Below are positions 47,255 through 55,985 of a DNA stretch of 64,000 nucleotides, piece by piece (within the stretch, counting starts at the first letter, position 1; each line of letters opens with the position of its first letter). The notes under the pieces are model-generated. The model did no database searches. It had not been told where the DNA came from and saw only the letters and a program-made list of their open reading frames with translations. A program made the translations under genes and the position numbers. This DNA comes from Hymenobacter fodinae (GTDB taxonomy: Bacteria > Bacteroidota > Bacteroidia > Cytophagales > Hymenobacteraceae): the NCBI RefSeq assembly GCF_004745825.1, contig NZ_SRLA01000002.1, positions 496,001-560,000 on the forward strand, read 5' to 3'.

Positions 47255-49357
47255 ATGAAACGACTTTCCTTTTTGGTGCTGGCTGGTTTACTGGGTGCCG
47301 CTGCTCAAGCCCAGACCGTCCACTCGCCCAATAACAAGCTCACCCTTCGCTTTCAGCTCAGCCCCAGCGGCGAGCCAACCTACCAACTTCAGTTTGGCGC
47401 TAGGCCAGTGCTGAAGCCGAGCCGCCTGGGTATGCTCCTGCAGGGCCAACCGTCGCTGGACAAAGGCCTGACCATTTCCCGCATTGACTCCAGCCAGCAC
47501 GAAGATACCTGGCAGCCGGTGTGGGGCGAGGTGAAAAACATCCGGAACCGCTACAAAGAGCTGGCCGTGACCCTGCAGCAACCCGCTAACAACGGCCGCC
47601 GCGTAGTGGTGCGCTTCCGCCTCTACGATGATGGCCTAGGCTTCCGCTACGAGTTTCCCCAGCAGCCCGGCCTCACGTACTTCGTGGTGCAGGAAGAGAA
47701 AACCGAGTTCAACCTGCCCGCCAACCACAAGGCTTTCTGGATTCCGGGCGACTACGACTCCAACGAGTACGTCTATAGCCAGACGCGCCTGAGCGAGGTG
47801 AATACCACACCCATTGAGCCTATTCAGTTAAAGGCAGCTCCTCAGCGCATCCAAACGCCGCTCATGCTTAAGTCGGATGACGGGCTGTACGTGAACATCC
47901 ATGAGGCGGCGCTGGTGAACTATCCGGCCATGATGCTGAACGTGGACACCAAAAGCTTCGGGCTGAGCAGCCAACTAGTGCCTTCCGCTACCGGTGCCGC
48001 AGCCTACCTGCAAGCCCCCGAACACACACCCTGGCGCACTATCATCGTCAGCGACAAAGCCCCCGAGGTACTGGCCAGCAAGCTCATCCTCAACCTCAAC
48101 GAGCCCACTGCCTTCGCCACCACCCATTGGATTAAGCCCCAGAAATTTGTGGGCGTGTGGTGGGAGATGCACGTGAACAAAGCCAGTTGGAACTACGCCG
48201 ACACCAGCAACATCAAGCTGGCTGGCACCGACTGGAGCAAGCTGAAATCCAACGGCCACCACGGCGCCAACACCGCCAACGTGAAGCGCTACATCGACTT
48301 TGCCGCCAAGCATGGCCTAGCTAGTGTTCTGGTAGAAGGCTGGAACGTGGGCTGGGAAGATTGGGCCAATAACTGGAAGGAAGAGGTGTTCGACTTCGTG
48401 ACGCCCTACCCCGATTTCAACGTGCCGGAGCTGCAGGCCTACGCCGCCGGCAAGGGCGTGAAGCTGATGATGCACCACGAAACCAGCTCCTCGGTCACCA
48501 ATTATGAGCGCCGCCAGGATGCCGCCTACCGCTTCATGAAGCAGTACGGCTACGACGCCGTAAAAACCGGCTACGTGGGCCGCATCATCCCACGCGGGGA
48601 GCATCACGACGGCCAGTGGATGGTAAACCACTACAACCGCACCGCCCAGAAAACCGGCGAAAACCAGATCATGGTGGACATGCACGAGTCCGTCCGCCCG
48701 ACTGGCCTACACCGCACCTACCCCAACTGGCTGGCCTCGGAAGCGGCCCGCGGCAACGAGTTTAACGCCTGGAGCACCGGCAACCCGCCCGAGCACGAAA
48801 CCATTCTGCCCTTCACCCGCCTCATGGGCGGCCCCATGGACTACACGCCCGGTATCTTCCAGATCAAGCTGGAAGGCTGGAACCCGGAGCGCAACCAGGG
48901 CAAGCAGGTGCACACCACGCTAGCCAAGCAGCTGGCCCTCTACGTGACCATGTACAGCCCCGTACAGATGGCCGCCGACCTGCCCGAGGCCTACGAGCAG
49001 CGCCCCGACGCTTTCCAGTTTATCAAAGACGTAGCAGTAGACTGGGACGACACGCGCATTCTGTTGGCTGAGCCCGGCGACTATATCACCACCGCCCGCA
49101 AAGCCAAAGGCAAAGAGGAGTGGTACCTGGGTTCCATCACCGATGAAAACGCCCGTACCCAAACCGTCAAGCTCGACTTCCTGACGCCCGGGACCAAGTA
49201 CGAGGCCACTATCTACGCCGACGGCAAAGGCGCTTCCTGGGACAAGAATCCCCAGGCCTACCAAATCCGCAAGCAGAAAGTAGATAGCAAAACCACGCTC
49301 AAGCTGCAGCTAGCTCCCGGCGGCGGCGCGGCCGTGAGCATCAAGCCTATTAAGTAA
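47255..49357 (+). CDS. susB: GH97 alpha-glucosidase (SusB-like)
   Basis: Secreted glycosidase of 700 residues with signal peptide KRLSFLVLAGLLGAAAQAQ. The N-terminal beta-sandwich precedes a TIM barrel with SVLVEGWNVGWEDW, LMMHHETSSS and the stretch VDMHESVRPTGLHRTYPNW, LASEAARGNEFN; the Glu residues in these motifs match the metal-binding and catalytic set of the inverting SusB subgroup of GH97. It cuts alpha-glucans or malto-oligosaccharides, probably in the periplasm. The GH13 gene follows 61 bases later and a TACCTTTC promoter-like box is at 47225. SusC/SusD genes are not adjacent. Gene symbol is by similarity. Confidence 0.88.
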   Translation: MKRLSFLVLAGLLGAAAQAQTVHSPNNKLTLRFQLSPSGEPTYQLQFGARPVLKPSRLGMLLQGQPSLDKGLTISRIDSSQHEDTWQPVWGEVKNIRNRYKELAVTLQQPANNGRRVVVRFRLYDDGLGFRYEFPQQPGLTYFVVQEEKTEFNLPANHKAFWIPGDYDSNEYVYSQTRLSEVNTTPIEPIQLKAAPQRIQTPLMLKSDDGLYVNIHEAALVNYPAMMLNVDTKSFGLSSQLVPSATGAAAYLQAPEHTPWRTIIVSDKAPEVLASKLILNLNEPTAFATTHWIKPQKFVGVWWEMHVNKASWNYADTSNIKLAGTDWSKLKSNGHHGANTANVKRYIDFAAKHGLASVLVEGWNVGWEDWANNWKEEVFDFVTPYPDFNVPELQAYAAGKGVKLMMHHETSSSVTNYERRQDAAYRFMKQYGYDAVKTGYVGRIIPRGEHHDGQWMVNHYNRTAQKTGENQIMVDMHESVRPTGLHRTYPNWLASEAARGNEFNAWSTGNPPEHETILPFTRLMGGPMDYTPGIFQIKLEGWNPERNQGKQVHTTLAKQLALYVTMYSPVQMAADLPEAYEQRPDAFQFIKDVAVDWDDTRILLAEPGDYITTARKAKGKEEWYLGSITDENARTQTVKLDFLTPGTKYEATIYADGKGASWDKNPQAYQIRKQKVDSKTTLKLQLAPGGGAAVSIKPIK

Positions 49358-49418
49358 TTTTAGGGGTTGCCGTCGTCGGCAAGCTTTAGTTGTATTCCCA
49401 CTTTATCAATTCCATAGC

Positions 49419-50810
49419 GTGTATTTTTTCAGAAACGCTCTTAATAAAAGCCGGGCGGCCGCCCTTACCATCGCGCTGCTTGCCAGCTGTAAGTCGGATG
49501 GCTCCTCTGACCCAACGCCTGCGCCAGCTGCTGCTAAGCCCACGCAGTACGGTACCCCCTTCGCGGGTGTGCCCAACCGCGAGGACGCCGTGATTTACCA
49601 GGTGAACATGCGCGCCTTCAGCCAGGCCGGCAACTTGGCCGGCGTCACGGCCCGGCTCGATTCCATTAAGGCACTAGGGGCCAATGTGGTATATCTGATG
49701 CCTATTTACCCCATTGGATTGGTGAAGGCAGTGAACTCGCCCTACGCCGTGAAGGATTATCTGGCCGTGAGCCCCGAGTTTGGCTCCCTCGCCGACTTGC
49801 GGGCTTTGGTAGATGGGGCCCACAGCCGGGGCCTGAGCGTGATGCTGGATTGGGTGGCCAACCACACTAGCTGGGACAACGCTTGGATTAATCAGCACCC
49901 GGAGTGGTACCTGCGCAGCGGAGCCGGCGTTATCCAGAGCCCGCCCAACACCAATTATACCGATGTGGCCCAGCTGAACTTCGACAGTGCCCCCATGCGC
50001 CTAGCCATGATTGACGCCATGAAGTCGTGGGTGTACACGGCCAACGTGGACGGGTTCCGCTTCGACTACGCCGATGGGCCGCCGGTGAACTTCTGGAAGC
50101 AAGCCGTAGACTCGTTGCGCAACATCAAGACCCACAAGCTGCTGCTGATGGCCGAGGGTGCCCGCAACGCCAACTTCACGGCCGGCTTCGACTACAACTT
50201 TGGCTCGGAGTTTTACGGTGGCTTCTGGGATGTGTACCGCCGGAGTAAGCCAGCCACCACCCTGAATGGCCTGAACAGCAAAGAATACGCGGGTGCTAAC
50301 GGTACCCAGCAAGTAGTACGCTTCACCACCAACCACGACGTCAATGGCTCCGACGGTACGCCCGAGTATCTATTCGGAGGTGAGGCCGGGGCTATGTCAG
50401 CTTTCGTAATTGCCTCCCTTTACAAAGGCGTACCCATGATTTATAACGGCCAGGAAGCGGGCATGACCACGGCTATTCCGTTCCCATTTACTTCCGTGAA
50501 AATCAGCTGGGGCGCCAAGCCCGGCGTAACGAAGGCCTACAAGCAGTTGCTGGCGGCTAGGGCCAGCAGCCCCGCCCTTCAGCACGGCACCACCACCGAC
50601 TACAACACGCCCGATGTGTGCGCCTTCACGAAAACCGCTGGCAACGAGCAGGTATTGGTGTTGGTAAATGTGCGCGGCAGCGCCACCCAGTACAACGTGC
50701 CACAGGCCCTATCTAACACCACCTGGACGGATGCACTGCAAGGCGGCTCCGTGACGCTAGGCAGCCGCACGACGCTGCCTGCCTACGGTTACCGGGTGTT
50801 GAAGAAATAG
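49419..50810 (+). CDS. GH13 alpha-amylase-family lipoprotein
   Basis: Protein of 463 residues from a GTG start. A lipobox (ALLASC) predicts a lipoprotein with acidic residues just after Cys (CKSDGSSD), which may favour surface display. The GH13 regions are present: region I VMLDWVANH, region II GFRFDYADG with the nucleophile Asp, region III LLMAEGAR with the acid Glu, region IV FTTNHD. The C-terminal domain has the usual beta fold. It acts on alpha-1,4-glucans alongside the GH97 enzyme, with which it shares an operon (61-base gap). Confidence 0.88.
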   Translation: MYFFRNALNKSRAAALTIALLASCKSDGSSDPTPAPAAAKPTQYGTPFAGVPNREDAVIYQVNMRAFSQAGNLAGVTARLDSIKALGANVVYLMPIYPIGLVKAVNSPYAVKDYLAVSPEFGSLADLRALVDGAHSRGLSVMLDWVANHTSWDNAWINQHPEWYLRSGAGVIQSPPNTNYTDVAQLNFDSAPMRLAMIDAMKSWVYTANVDGFRFDYADGPPVNFWKQAVDSLRNIKTHKLLLMAEGARNANFTAGFDYNFGSEFYGGFWDVYRRSKPATTLNGLNSKEYAGANGTQQVVRFTTNHDVNGSDGTPEYLFGGEAGAMSAFVIASLYKGVPMIYNGQEAGMTTAIPFPFTSVKISWGAKPGVTKAYKQLLAARASSPALQHGTTTDYNTPDVCAFTKTAGNEQVLVLVNVRGSATQYNVPQALSNTTWTDALQGGSVTLGSRTTLPAYGYRVLKK

Positions 50811-50841
50811 CCAAACCACTCGGCGTTCTTTTGAAAGCGCA

Positions 50842-50889
50842 GCAAAAGCCAAGTGCCCCGACCTACTGGCCGGGGCACTTGGCTTTTGC
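50842..50889. terminator. Strong bidirectional terminator
   Basis: A perfect 19-base stem, GCAAAAGCCAAGTGCCCCG (50842-50860) with its complement (50871-50889), around a ten-base loop. The A-rich and T-rich ends serve the convergent amylase and acylase genes. Confidence 0.9.
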
Positions 50890-50902
50890 GCTATCTAGGC
50901 CA

Positions 50903-53098
50903 CTACTGGCCCGGTGAATACGTCCGCTCGGTGTGCTGCTTCACGTCTTCGGGATAGAAGAGTACGTCCTTGAAGTTCTCCTCCGCGTAAAGCGCGGCTT
51001 GGTCGGTGAAGTGAGGGGAGGAGGGCTGGTTGCTGTTGCCGCCGGCTAGCACGGAGCGGGCCTTTACGCGGGGGCCAAACTCTACTACCGCAATAAAGCT
51101 GTTGCCCACATAGCCGTAGCGTTTCTTGGTGCCGGGGAAGGTTCGGGAGCCGAAGGCCGCTAATGACCCCCAAGCCGAGGAGGTGAAGGCCACCGGTAGG
51201 CTGGGCTTCTGGTCGTCGTAGGTTTCCTGAATATTGCCGGTGAGGCGCTGGAAGCGGTTAATATCGCCCCAGGGCTTATTCCAGGCGCCGAATTCGCGGG
51301 TAAGCTCATCCAGGGTTTCCTGCAAGGCCGCTGCTTTCTCCTGGGGCGTGGTATTGGCAATGGTAAACTTGACGAGGCTGATGTAGTCGAGCACTTGGCC
51401 AGCGGGCACGCGGGGGCGGGCCAGGCGCAAAATTCGCTCGCCCCAGTACGTGGCCAGTGTCTGGCCTACCGACGTTTTGCTGTAGCGCTTGTCCCAGGCC
51501 TGCAGCACTTTCATGGCGTCTACCACTTCGCCTTGGGGTGGATTGGAGCTATCCAGCACAAACTGAAAATCCTTGGCCAGCGCGGGCAACAGCTCCTCAA
51601 ATCCTGCTAAGTAAGGGTCTTTGGCGGCGGCAATCAGCGTGTCGAGCGTGAAGACTGGCCTACGGCTGAGCACTCGCACGGCGTTGATGCCGCGGTAGTT
51701 TTCCGCGTCGGGCGCCATGTAGGCGGGGTAGTTGGCTTTGCTGGGGCTGCTCGGGCCCGATACCGTGTAGGGCGTGGAGTTGCAGTTCTGAATAAAGCCG
51801 CTGGCGGGGTTTTTCACCTGCACAATTTCTTCGGGCTTATGCAGGCCCTTCCAGTCGGTTTTGGGGTTGCTGCCATCCACTGGCTGGCTCCAGTCGAATT
51901 GCGGGTCGCGTCGGGGCATGAAGTTGCCATGCCAGTAGGCAATGGTGCCCTTGCTGTCGGCAAACACAGTGTTGTTGGAAGCGTTGCCGTTGAGCTTAAG
52001 CGTCTTCTGGAAGCTGGCATAATCGGTGGCTTTGGTGCGCAGGTACGATTGTTCCAGCGCCTCCAGGGGCGTGTCCATCATGCGCACCGTTACCCATTTA
52101 TCATCTGCCTGCTGGCCTACCACCGGCCCGTGGTGGGTGCGGTAGGTGGTGAACTCTTTGCGCACCAGCTTGCCGCCCTGCAGGTACGGAATCGAGACGG
52201 TGGTTACCTGCACGGGGCGCAGCTTCTGGCCGTAGCGGTAGTAGTACTTGCCGTCCTTCTTCTCAATGGTTTCCAGGTACTCATCCATCGAGTCGGCCTG
52301 GCTGGAGGTATGCATCCAGCCACAGTGCTCATTGAAGCCCTGGTACACGAAAAACTGCCCCCACGTCACGGCGCCGTAGGCGTTCAGGCCAGCCTGGCTG
52401 GTTACCTGCACCTCGGGGCGGAAGTAGAAGGAGGTGTGGGGGTTGATGAGCAGCAGGGCGTGGCCGCTGGCACTTTTGGCCGGCGCAATGGCAAACCCAT
52501 TAGAGCCCACCGGTTCCCGCTCAGCCTTCTCAAAGTCGGGCCGCTGCCACGAGGTAGACTTGCGGTTGGCGTAGAAGTTCTTCAGCCGCTCCAGGGGCAC
52601 CACGCTAATGTTGCCGCCAATGCTGCCCTCGCTGAACATGAGCGGCATCCAGGGCTGAAAGCGGCGCAGCAGCCGAGGCTTCACCGTGGGGTGGGTGTGG
52701 AGGTAATAATTAGTGCCGTCGGCGAAGGCGTTCAGCAGTTGCTTCATCCAGGCGGGACTCTTCTTGTATAGGCTGATGGCCTGGGTGCTGTCCATGAACA
52801 GGCGGGCCCGCAGGTCGTGGTAGATGGCCGATTCGCCTTCCACTTCCGCCAGCCGCCCGATGGCGTCGAGGTAGTTGGTTTCCACCCGCGGGAAGTCATC
52901 TTCGCATTGGGCGTAGAGCAGGCCAAACACGGCATCAGCGTCAGTTTTGCCCTGTACGTGGGGTACGCCCCAGGTGTCGCGGGTAATGGTTACCTGTTTG
53001 GCTTGCTGCTGCCAGCGGGCAATTTCTGCCGGAGTGAAGGCCTGAGCTTGTGCGCCGGCTGCCACGAGCAACAGGCCTAGGGAAAGTACGCAACGCAT
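50903..53098 (-). CDS. Secreted penicillin-acylase-family Ntn hydrolase
   Basis: Protein of 731 residues from the ATG at 53098, which opens the signal peptide RCVLSLGLLLVAAGAQAQA; longer starts add an Arg/Pro-rich stretch. The alpha-chain motif ITRDTWGVPHVQGKTDADAV, then the autocatalytic site around residue 199 (EPVGSNGFAIAP), where Ser becomes the beta-chain N-terminus, and HTSSQADSMDEYL are typical of penicillin G acylase and acyl-homoserine-lactone acylase relatives. It is processed in the periplasm. The true substrate (amide of a fatty or aromatic acid) cannot be told. It stands alone, facing the amylase operon. Confidence 0.87.
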   Translation of the reverse strand: MRCVLSLGLLLVAAGAQAQAFTPAEIARWQQQAKQVTITRDTWGVPHVQGKTDADAVFGLLYAQCEDDFPRVETNYLDAIGRLAEVEGESAIYHDLRARLFMDSTQAISLYKKSPAWMKQLLNAFADGTNYYLHTHPTVKPRLLRRFQPWMPLMFSEGSIGGNISVVPLERLKNFYANRKSTSWQRPDFEKAEREPVGSNGFAIAPAKSASGHALLLINPHTSFYFRPEVQVTSQAGLNAYGAVTWGQFFVYQGFNEHCGWMHTSSQADSMDEYLETIEKKDGKYYYRYGQKLRPVQVTTVSIPYLQGGKLVRKEFTTYRTHHGPVVGQQADDKWVTVRMMDTPLEALEQSYLRTKATDYASFQKTLKLNGNASNNTVFADSKGTIAYWHGNFMPRRDPQFDWSQPVDGSNPKTDWKGLHKPEEIVQVKNPASGFIQNCNSTPYTVSGPSSPSKANYPAYMAPDAENYRGINAVRVLSRRPVFTLDTLIAAAKDPYLAGFEELLPALAKDFQFVLDSSNPPQGEVVDAMKVLQAWDKRYSKTSVGQTLATYWGERILRLARPRVPAGQVLDYISLVKFTIANTTPQEKAAALQETLDELTREFGAWNKPWGDINRFQRLTGNIQETYDDQKPSLPVAFTSSAWGSLAAFGSRTFPGTKKRYGYVGNSFIAVVEFGPRVKARSVLAGGNSNQPSSPHFTDQAALYAEENFKDVLFYPEDVKQHTERTYSPGQ

Positions 53099-53281
53099 TC
53101 GGAACGGAGATAGGGTAGGGGGTGTCGGGCGGCGCAAGGCGCGAAGTCTGGAAGGTGGCCTAGCGGGTGCTTCCGGTTTTTCGCCTCGGCCCACTTGGCA
53201 CTAGACTTAGGTAGCCGTTGGTTCGGCTGAGACGCTAACTTACCGCCAATATCTTCCATCCGGTTAATACAGCAAAGCATC

Positions 53282-53635
53282 ATGGTTGAAGTAACGAAAA
53301 ACGGCGACAACGTACTGTTTCAGGTGAAGGGCTTGCACAAGCTGTGGGCTTTTAAAAGTCAGTTACAAATTCCCGCAAACCATATTAAGAGCATCCGGCA
53401 AGACCCCGAGGTGCTGAAAGGATGGTGGAAAGGGTTTCGGGCCCCCGGCACGCACATTCCCGGCCTTATTGCGGCCGGTACTTTCTTACAGCAGGATAAG
53501 CGCATCTTCTGGGACGTGCACCATGCCGAAAACGCGCTCATTATAGAGCTGGAGCACGATGAGTACGATGAGCTAATTATTGAAGTAGAAAATCCGGCGG
53601 CCGTAATAGAGCTGCTACACCTGACCAGTGTCTAG
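53282..53635 (+). CDS. Conserved small protein, PH-like fold
   Basis: Cytosolic protein of 117 residues with alternating beta-strand character: VEVTKNGDNVLFQVKGLHKLW, then WWKGFRAPGTHIPGLIAAGTFL and RIFWDVHHAENALIIEL. Conserved-looking Trp and Gly residues and a C-terminal helix (NPAAVIELLHLTSV) resemble small bacterial PH-domain-like proteins of unknown role. No catalytic residues stand out. It follows a divergent intergenic region and may be monocistronic. Confidence 0.65.
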   Translation: MVEVTKNGDNVLFQVKGLHKLWAFKSQLQIPANHIKSIRQDPEVLKGWWKGFRAPGTHIPGLIAAGTFLQQDKRIFWDVHHAENALIIELEHDEYDELIIEVENPAAVIELLHLTSV

Positions 53636-53801
53636 GCCACTCCGCGTCTCAAATTGAGATAGTGTAGGACTTAGCCTGCCCCTAAGGGCAAGCAGAGGTA
53701 TCGTGCCTCAAGCTGGAGTGTCCTATTTTGAGTTATGCTTGAATTTTTGTTATAATATTTGTAACTATTTTGCTTTAACAAGGCGAAATAGGCAAACGAA
53801 T

Positions 53802-54602
53802 ATGCAGGTTCTAGAACGCAACAATGTGCGTGTAGTAGGGCATGGCCCCCAGAAAATGGTATTCGTGAATGGCTTTGGTTGTGATCAAAGCATCTGGCGC
53901 TATATCATTCCGGCCTTCTCCGACCCAGAAGAATTCACACTTGTACTCTACGACCACGTTGGGGCCGGGCAGTCAGTAACAGCTGCGTATGAGCCGAGTA
54001 AGTATGCTTCACTGCAAGGGTACGCGCAGGACCTCATCGAAATCTGCGAATACTTAAACATGGACAGTGCGGTTTTGGTAGGGCACTCAGTGGGCAGCAT
54101 GATTGGGATGCTGGCGGCCATTGCCAAGCCTGAACTGTTCAAGCAGGTACTTATGCTCTGTCCTTCGCCTTGCTACGTCAATCAGGCTGGCTACCACGGC
54201 GGTTTCGAGCGGGCTGACATCGAGTCTATGCTCAAGTTCATGGAAACAGACTACGTGGGCTGGGCCGACACATTCGGGCCGTTTATTATGGGCAACCCCG
54301 ACCGTCCCTCCTTGGCGGCGGAGCTTACGCACAGCTTCTGCCAGACCAACCCCGCTATTGCCCGGCAGTTTGCTCGAGTTACCTTCTTGTCCGACAACCG
54401 GATAGATGTCATGCACTTACAGCAGCCTTGCTTGGTGGTGCAGTGCGAAGAAGATCTAATTGCGCCGCTGGAAGTAGGTGATTACCTCGAAGGAGCTATT
54501 CCTGATGCTTCCTTGGTTACGCTGCCAGTGGCCGGGCACTGCCCGCAGCTAAGCGCGCCTGCACAAACGCTTTCAGCCATGGAGCTATTTCTGGCGGCCT
54601 AG
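53802..54602 (+). CDS. RsbQ/KAI2-like alpha/beta hydrolase
   Basis: Cytosolic hydrolase of 266 residues from the ATG at 53802; an upstream GTG would add 33 aromatic-rich residues unlike the family. The triad is visible: Ser in AVLVGHSVGSM, Asp in QCEEDLIAP and His in VAGHCPQL, and FVNGFGCDQSIWRYI and LYDHVGAGQS are typical of RsbQ, the Bacillus energy-stress regulator, and plant KAI2/D14 receptors. In Bacillus RsbQ works with the phosphatase RsbP; no partner is adjacent here. A TTG/TATTTTGC pair about 30 bases upstream may be the promoter. Confidence 0.85.
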   Translation: MQVLERNNVRVVGHGPQKMVFVNGFGCDQSIWRYIIPAFSDPEEFTLVLYDHVGAGQSVTAAYEPSKYASLQGYAQDLIEICEYLNMDSAVLVGHSVGSMIGMLAAIAKPELFKQVLMLCPSPCYVNQAGYHGGFERADIESMLKFMETDYVGWADTFGPFIMGNPDRPSLAAELTHSFCQTNPAIARQFARVTFLSDNRIDVMHLQQPCLVVQCEEDLIAPLEVGDYLEGAIPDASLVTLPVAGHCPQLSAPAQTLSAMELFLAA

Positions 54603-54625
54603 GCCTACAGAGGTTGCAAAACAAC

Positions 54626-54656
54626 AAAGGCCTGCCCCGTAATAGGGCAGGCCTTT
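54626..54656. terminator. Terminator between convergent RsbQ-like and IscA genes
   Basis: AAAGGCCTGCCC (54626-54637) pairs with GGGCAGGCCTTT (54645-54656) around a seven-base loop. Confidence 0.75.
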
Positions 54657-54678
54657 ACTATTGTATCGAGTGGGCTGA

Positions 54679-55032
54679 CTACGCCGAGAAAGAGGAGCCG
54701 CAGCCGCAGGTGCTCTTCGCCTGGGGGTTGTTGAACACGAAGCCACGGGCATTCAGGCCATCCTGGAAGTCAACCTCCATGCCCATTACGTACATGGCGT
54801 GCTTCTTATCCATGATCAGCTTCACGCCATCTAGGTCGAAGGTTTCGTCCTGATCTTTGGCTTTGTCGAAGCCGAGCAGGTAGCTCAGGCCCGAGCAGCC
54901 TCCGCCCTGGACGCCTACGCGAAGACCGTATTCAGCGGGTACATTTTTCTCGGTGAGAATATTCCGGACCTCCTCCAAGGCGCGCGAGGTGAGGGTAATG
55001 GGAGCAAGTTTCGTGGAGACGGCCGTTGCCAT
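54679..55032 (-). CDS. A-type Fe-S cluster carrier (IscA/ErpA family)
   Basis: Iron-sulfur assembly protein of 117 residues. The three conserved Cys are visible in GGGCSGLSY and the C-terminal STCGCGSSF. It takes [2Fe-2S] or [4Fe-4S] clusters from a scaffold and passes them to apo-enzymes. The ATG at 55032 is preferred over one 11 codons upstream because that site lies in the -7 promoter box at 55070-55063. It converges on the hydrolase gene and has no other isc or suf genes nearby. Distinction among IscA, SufA and ErpA is not possible by reading. Confidence 0.9.
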   Translation of the reverse strand: MATAVSTKLAPITLTSRALEEVRNILTEKNVPAEYGLRVGVQGGGCSGLSYLLGFDKAKDQDETFDLDGVKLIMDKKHAMYVMGMEVDFQDGLNARGFVFNNPQAKSTCGCGSSFSA

Positions 55033-55062
55033 AGTGTGTTCGTCGTTAGAGAAGTAAGGCGA

Positions 55063-55091
55063 CAAAGATACGAAGACGGCGGCAGTAGCAA
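55063..55091 (-). promoter_or_regulatory. Promoter of the IscA-type gene
   Basis: On the minus strand TTG (55091-55089), an 18-base spacer and an exact TATCTTTG (55070-55063) match the full Bacteroidota promoter; the start codon at 55032 is about 30 bases on. This is the best promoter match in the window. Confidence 0.65.
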
Positions 55092-55158
55092 CATGCTTCG
55101 TCGAGGACGAGCGGGGTACTACCGGAGTACGTACTTCGTTTGAGACCTTAACAACAAA

Positions 55159-55304
55159 CTAGGGCCTCCGGTTCACCGTCTATATTTGTGCAGCCCTAGG
55201 CCACTAGGCAGCGTATTGCCTACTAGCGCGCCTGTTACTAGTGGTTCGCTAGCCTAGTCCTGGTTCCCTAAAAAATTCTCTAGGCCACTGGCCAATTCTT
55301 CTAG
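55159..55304. other. CTAG-rich intergenic stretch
   Basis: Nine CTAG tetramers occur in 146 bases (55159, 55196, 55204, 55223, 55238, 55249, 55254, 55280, 55301), two of them inside CTAGGCC. An exact TAnnTTTG (TATATTTG, 55181-55188) facing the next gene lies within it, so most of the cluster would be transcribed in the leader of that gene. Confidence 0.75.
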
Positions 55305-55327
55305 CCTTCCCCTTCGTATAGCCCCTC

Positions 55328-55864
55328 ATGGATTCTACCGCGTACTTCTTCGACCTGCTCAAGATTATTCTGCCGGCCCTCATTGTGGCGGGCACCATCT
55401 ACTTTCTGTTTCAGCAGTTTCTCGAAAAAGAACAGCAGCGCCGCCTAGTAGAGCTGCGCCTGGAAGCTAGCAAAACCACATTGCCCCTGCGCCTGCAGGC
55501 CTTGGAGCGAGTGACGCTGCTGCTAGAGCGTATCACGCCCAGCAACCTATTGGTTCGGGTGAGCAGTGCGGGCATTTCGGCCGTTGACTACCACCGCCTG
55601 CTGCTCCAGGAAATCAGGGCTGAGGTGGAGCACAACCTGAGCCAGCAGCTCTATATGCAGCCCGAAACCTGGGCTTTCGTGAAGCAAGGCCAGGAAAACG
55701 TGGTAAACCTAATTAACACGCAGTTCCGCAGCCTGCCCAACGCGCAGCAAGCCCGGGGCCCGGAGTTAGCCAAACGCATTCTAGAAAGCCTGATGACTGA
55801 TGAAGCCGACCCCACGGCCCAAGCCCTGATGGCCGTAAAGCGCGAGGCCGTAGCCATGTTCTAG
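55328..55864 (+). CDS. Conserved hypothetical single-pass membrane protein
   Basis: Protein of 178 residues. One N-terminal helix (KIILPALIVAGTIYFLFQQF) is followed by a long alpha-helical cytosolic or periplasmic part with coiled-coil character (FLEKEQQRRLVELRLEASK, LLERITPSNLLVRV). Related proteins are widespread in Bacteroidota but have no known role. No enzymatic motif is seen. A -7 box lies 140 bases upstream in the CTAG-rich region. Confidence 0.7.
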   Translation: MDSTAYFFDLLKIILPALIVAGTIYFLFQQFLEKEQQRRLVELRLEASKTTLPLRLQALERVTLLLERITPSNLLVRVSSAGISAVDYHRLLLQEIRAEVEHNLSQQLYMQPETWAFVKQGQENVVNLINTQFRSLPNAQQARGPELAKRILESLMTDEADPTAQALMAVKREAVAMF

Positions 55865-55874
55865 GTTGCAAAAC

Positions 55875-55968
55875 CCTAAAACGGTCATTCCGATCGAAGC
55901 GAGGAATCTGGGTCAGACTCTATTGAGTAACTCAGATTCCTCGCTTCGATCAGAATGACCGTTTTAGG
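55875..55968. repeat. REP-like inverted repeat of the GTCATTCCGA family
   Basis: Two 36-base arms (55875-55910 and 55933-55968) with a single mismatch, flanking 22 bases. The arm core GGTCATTCCGATCGAAGCGA is related to the arms at 42141. It lies between convergent genes and would form a long hairpin in either transcript. Confidence 0.85.
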
Positions 55969-55985
55969 TCAATTGCTGATCTGCT

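Noticed and set aside
51839..52771. A 310-codon open frame on the plus strand inside the acylase gene
   Set aside because: Antisense shadow of a high-GC gene with a low-complexity Val/Gly/His-rich product.
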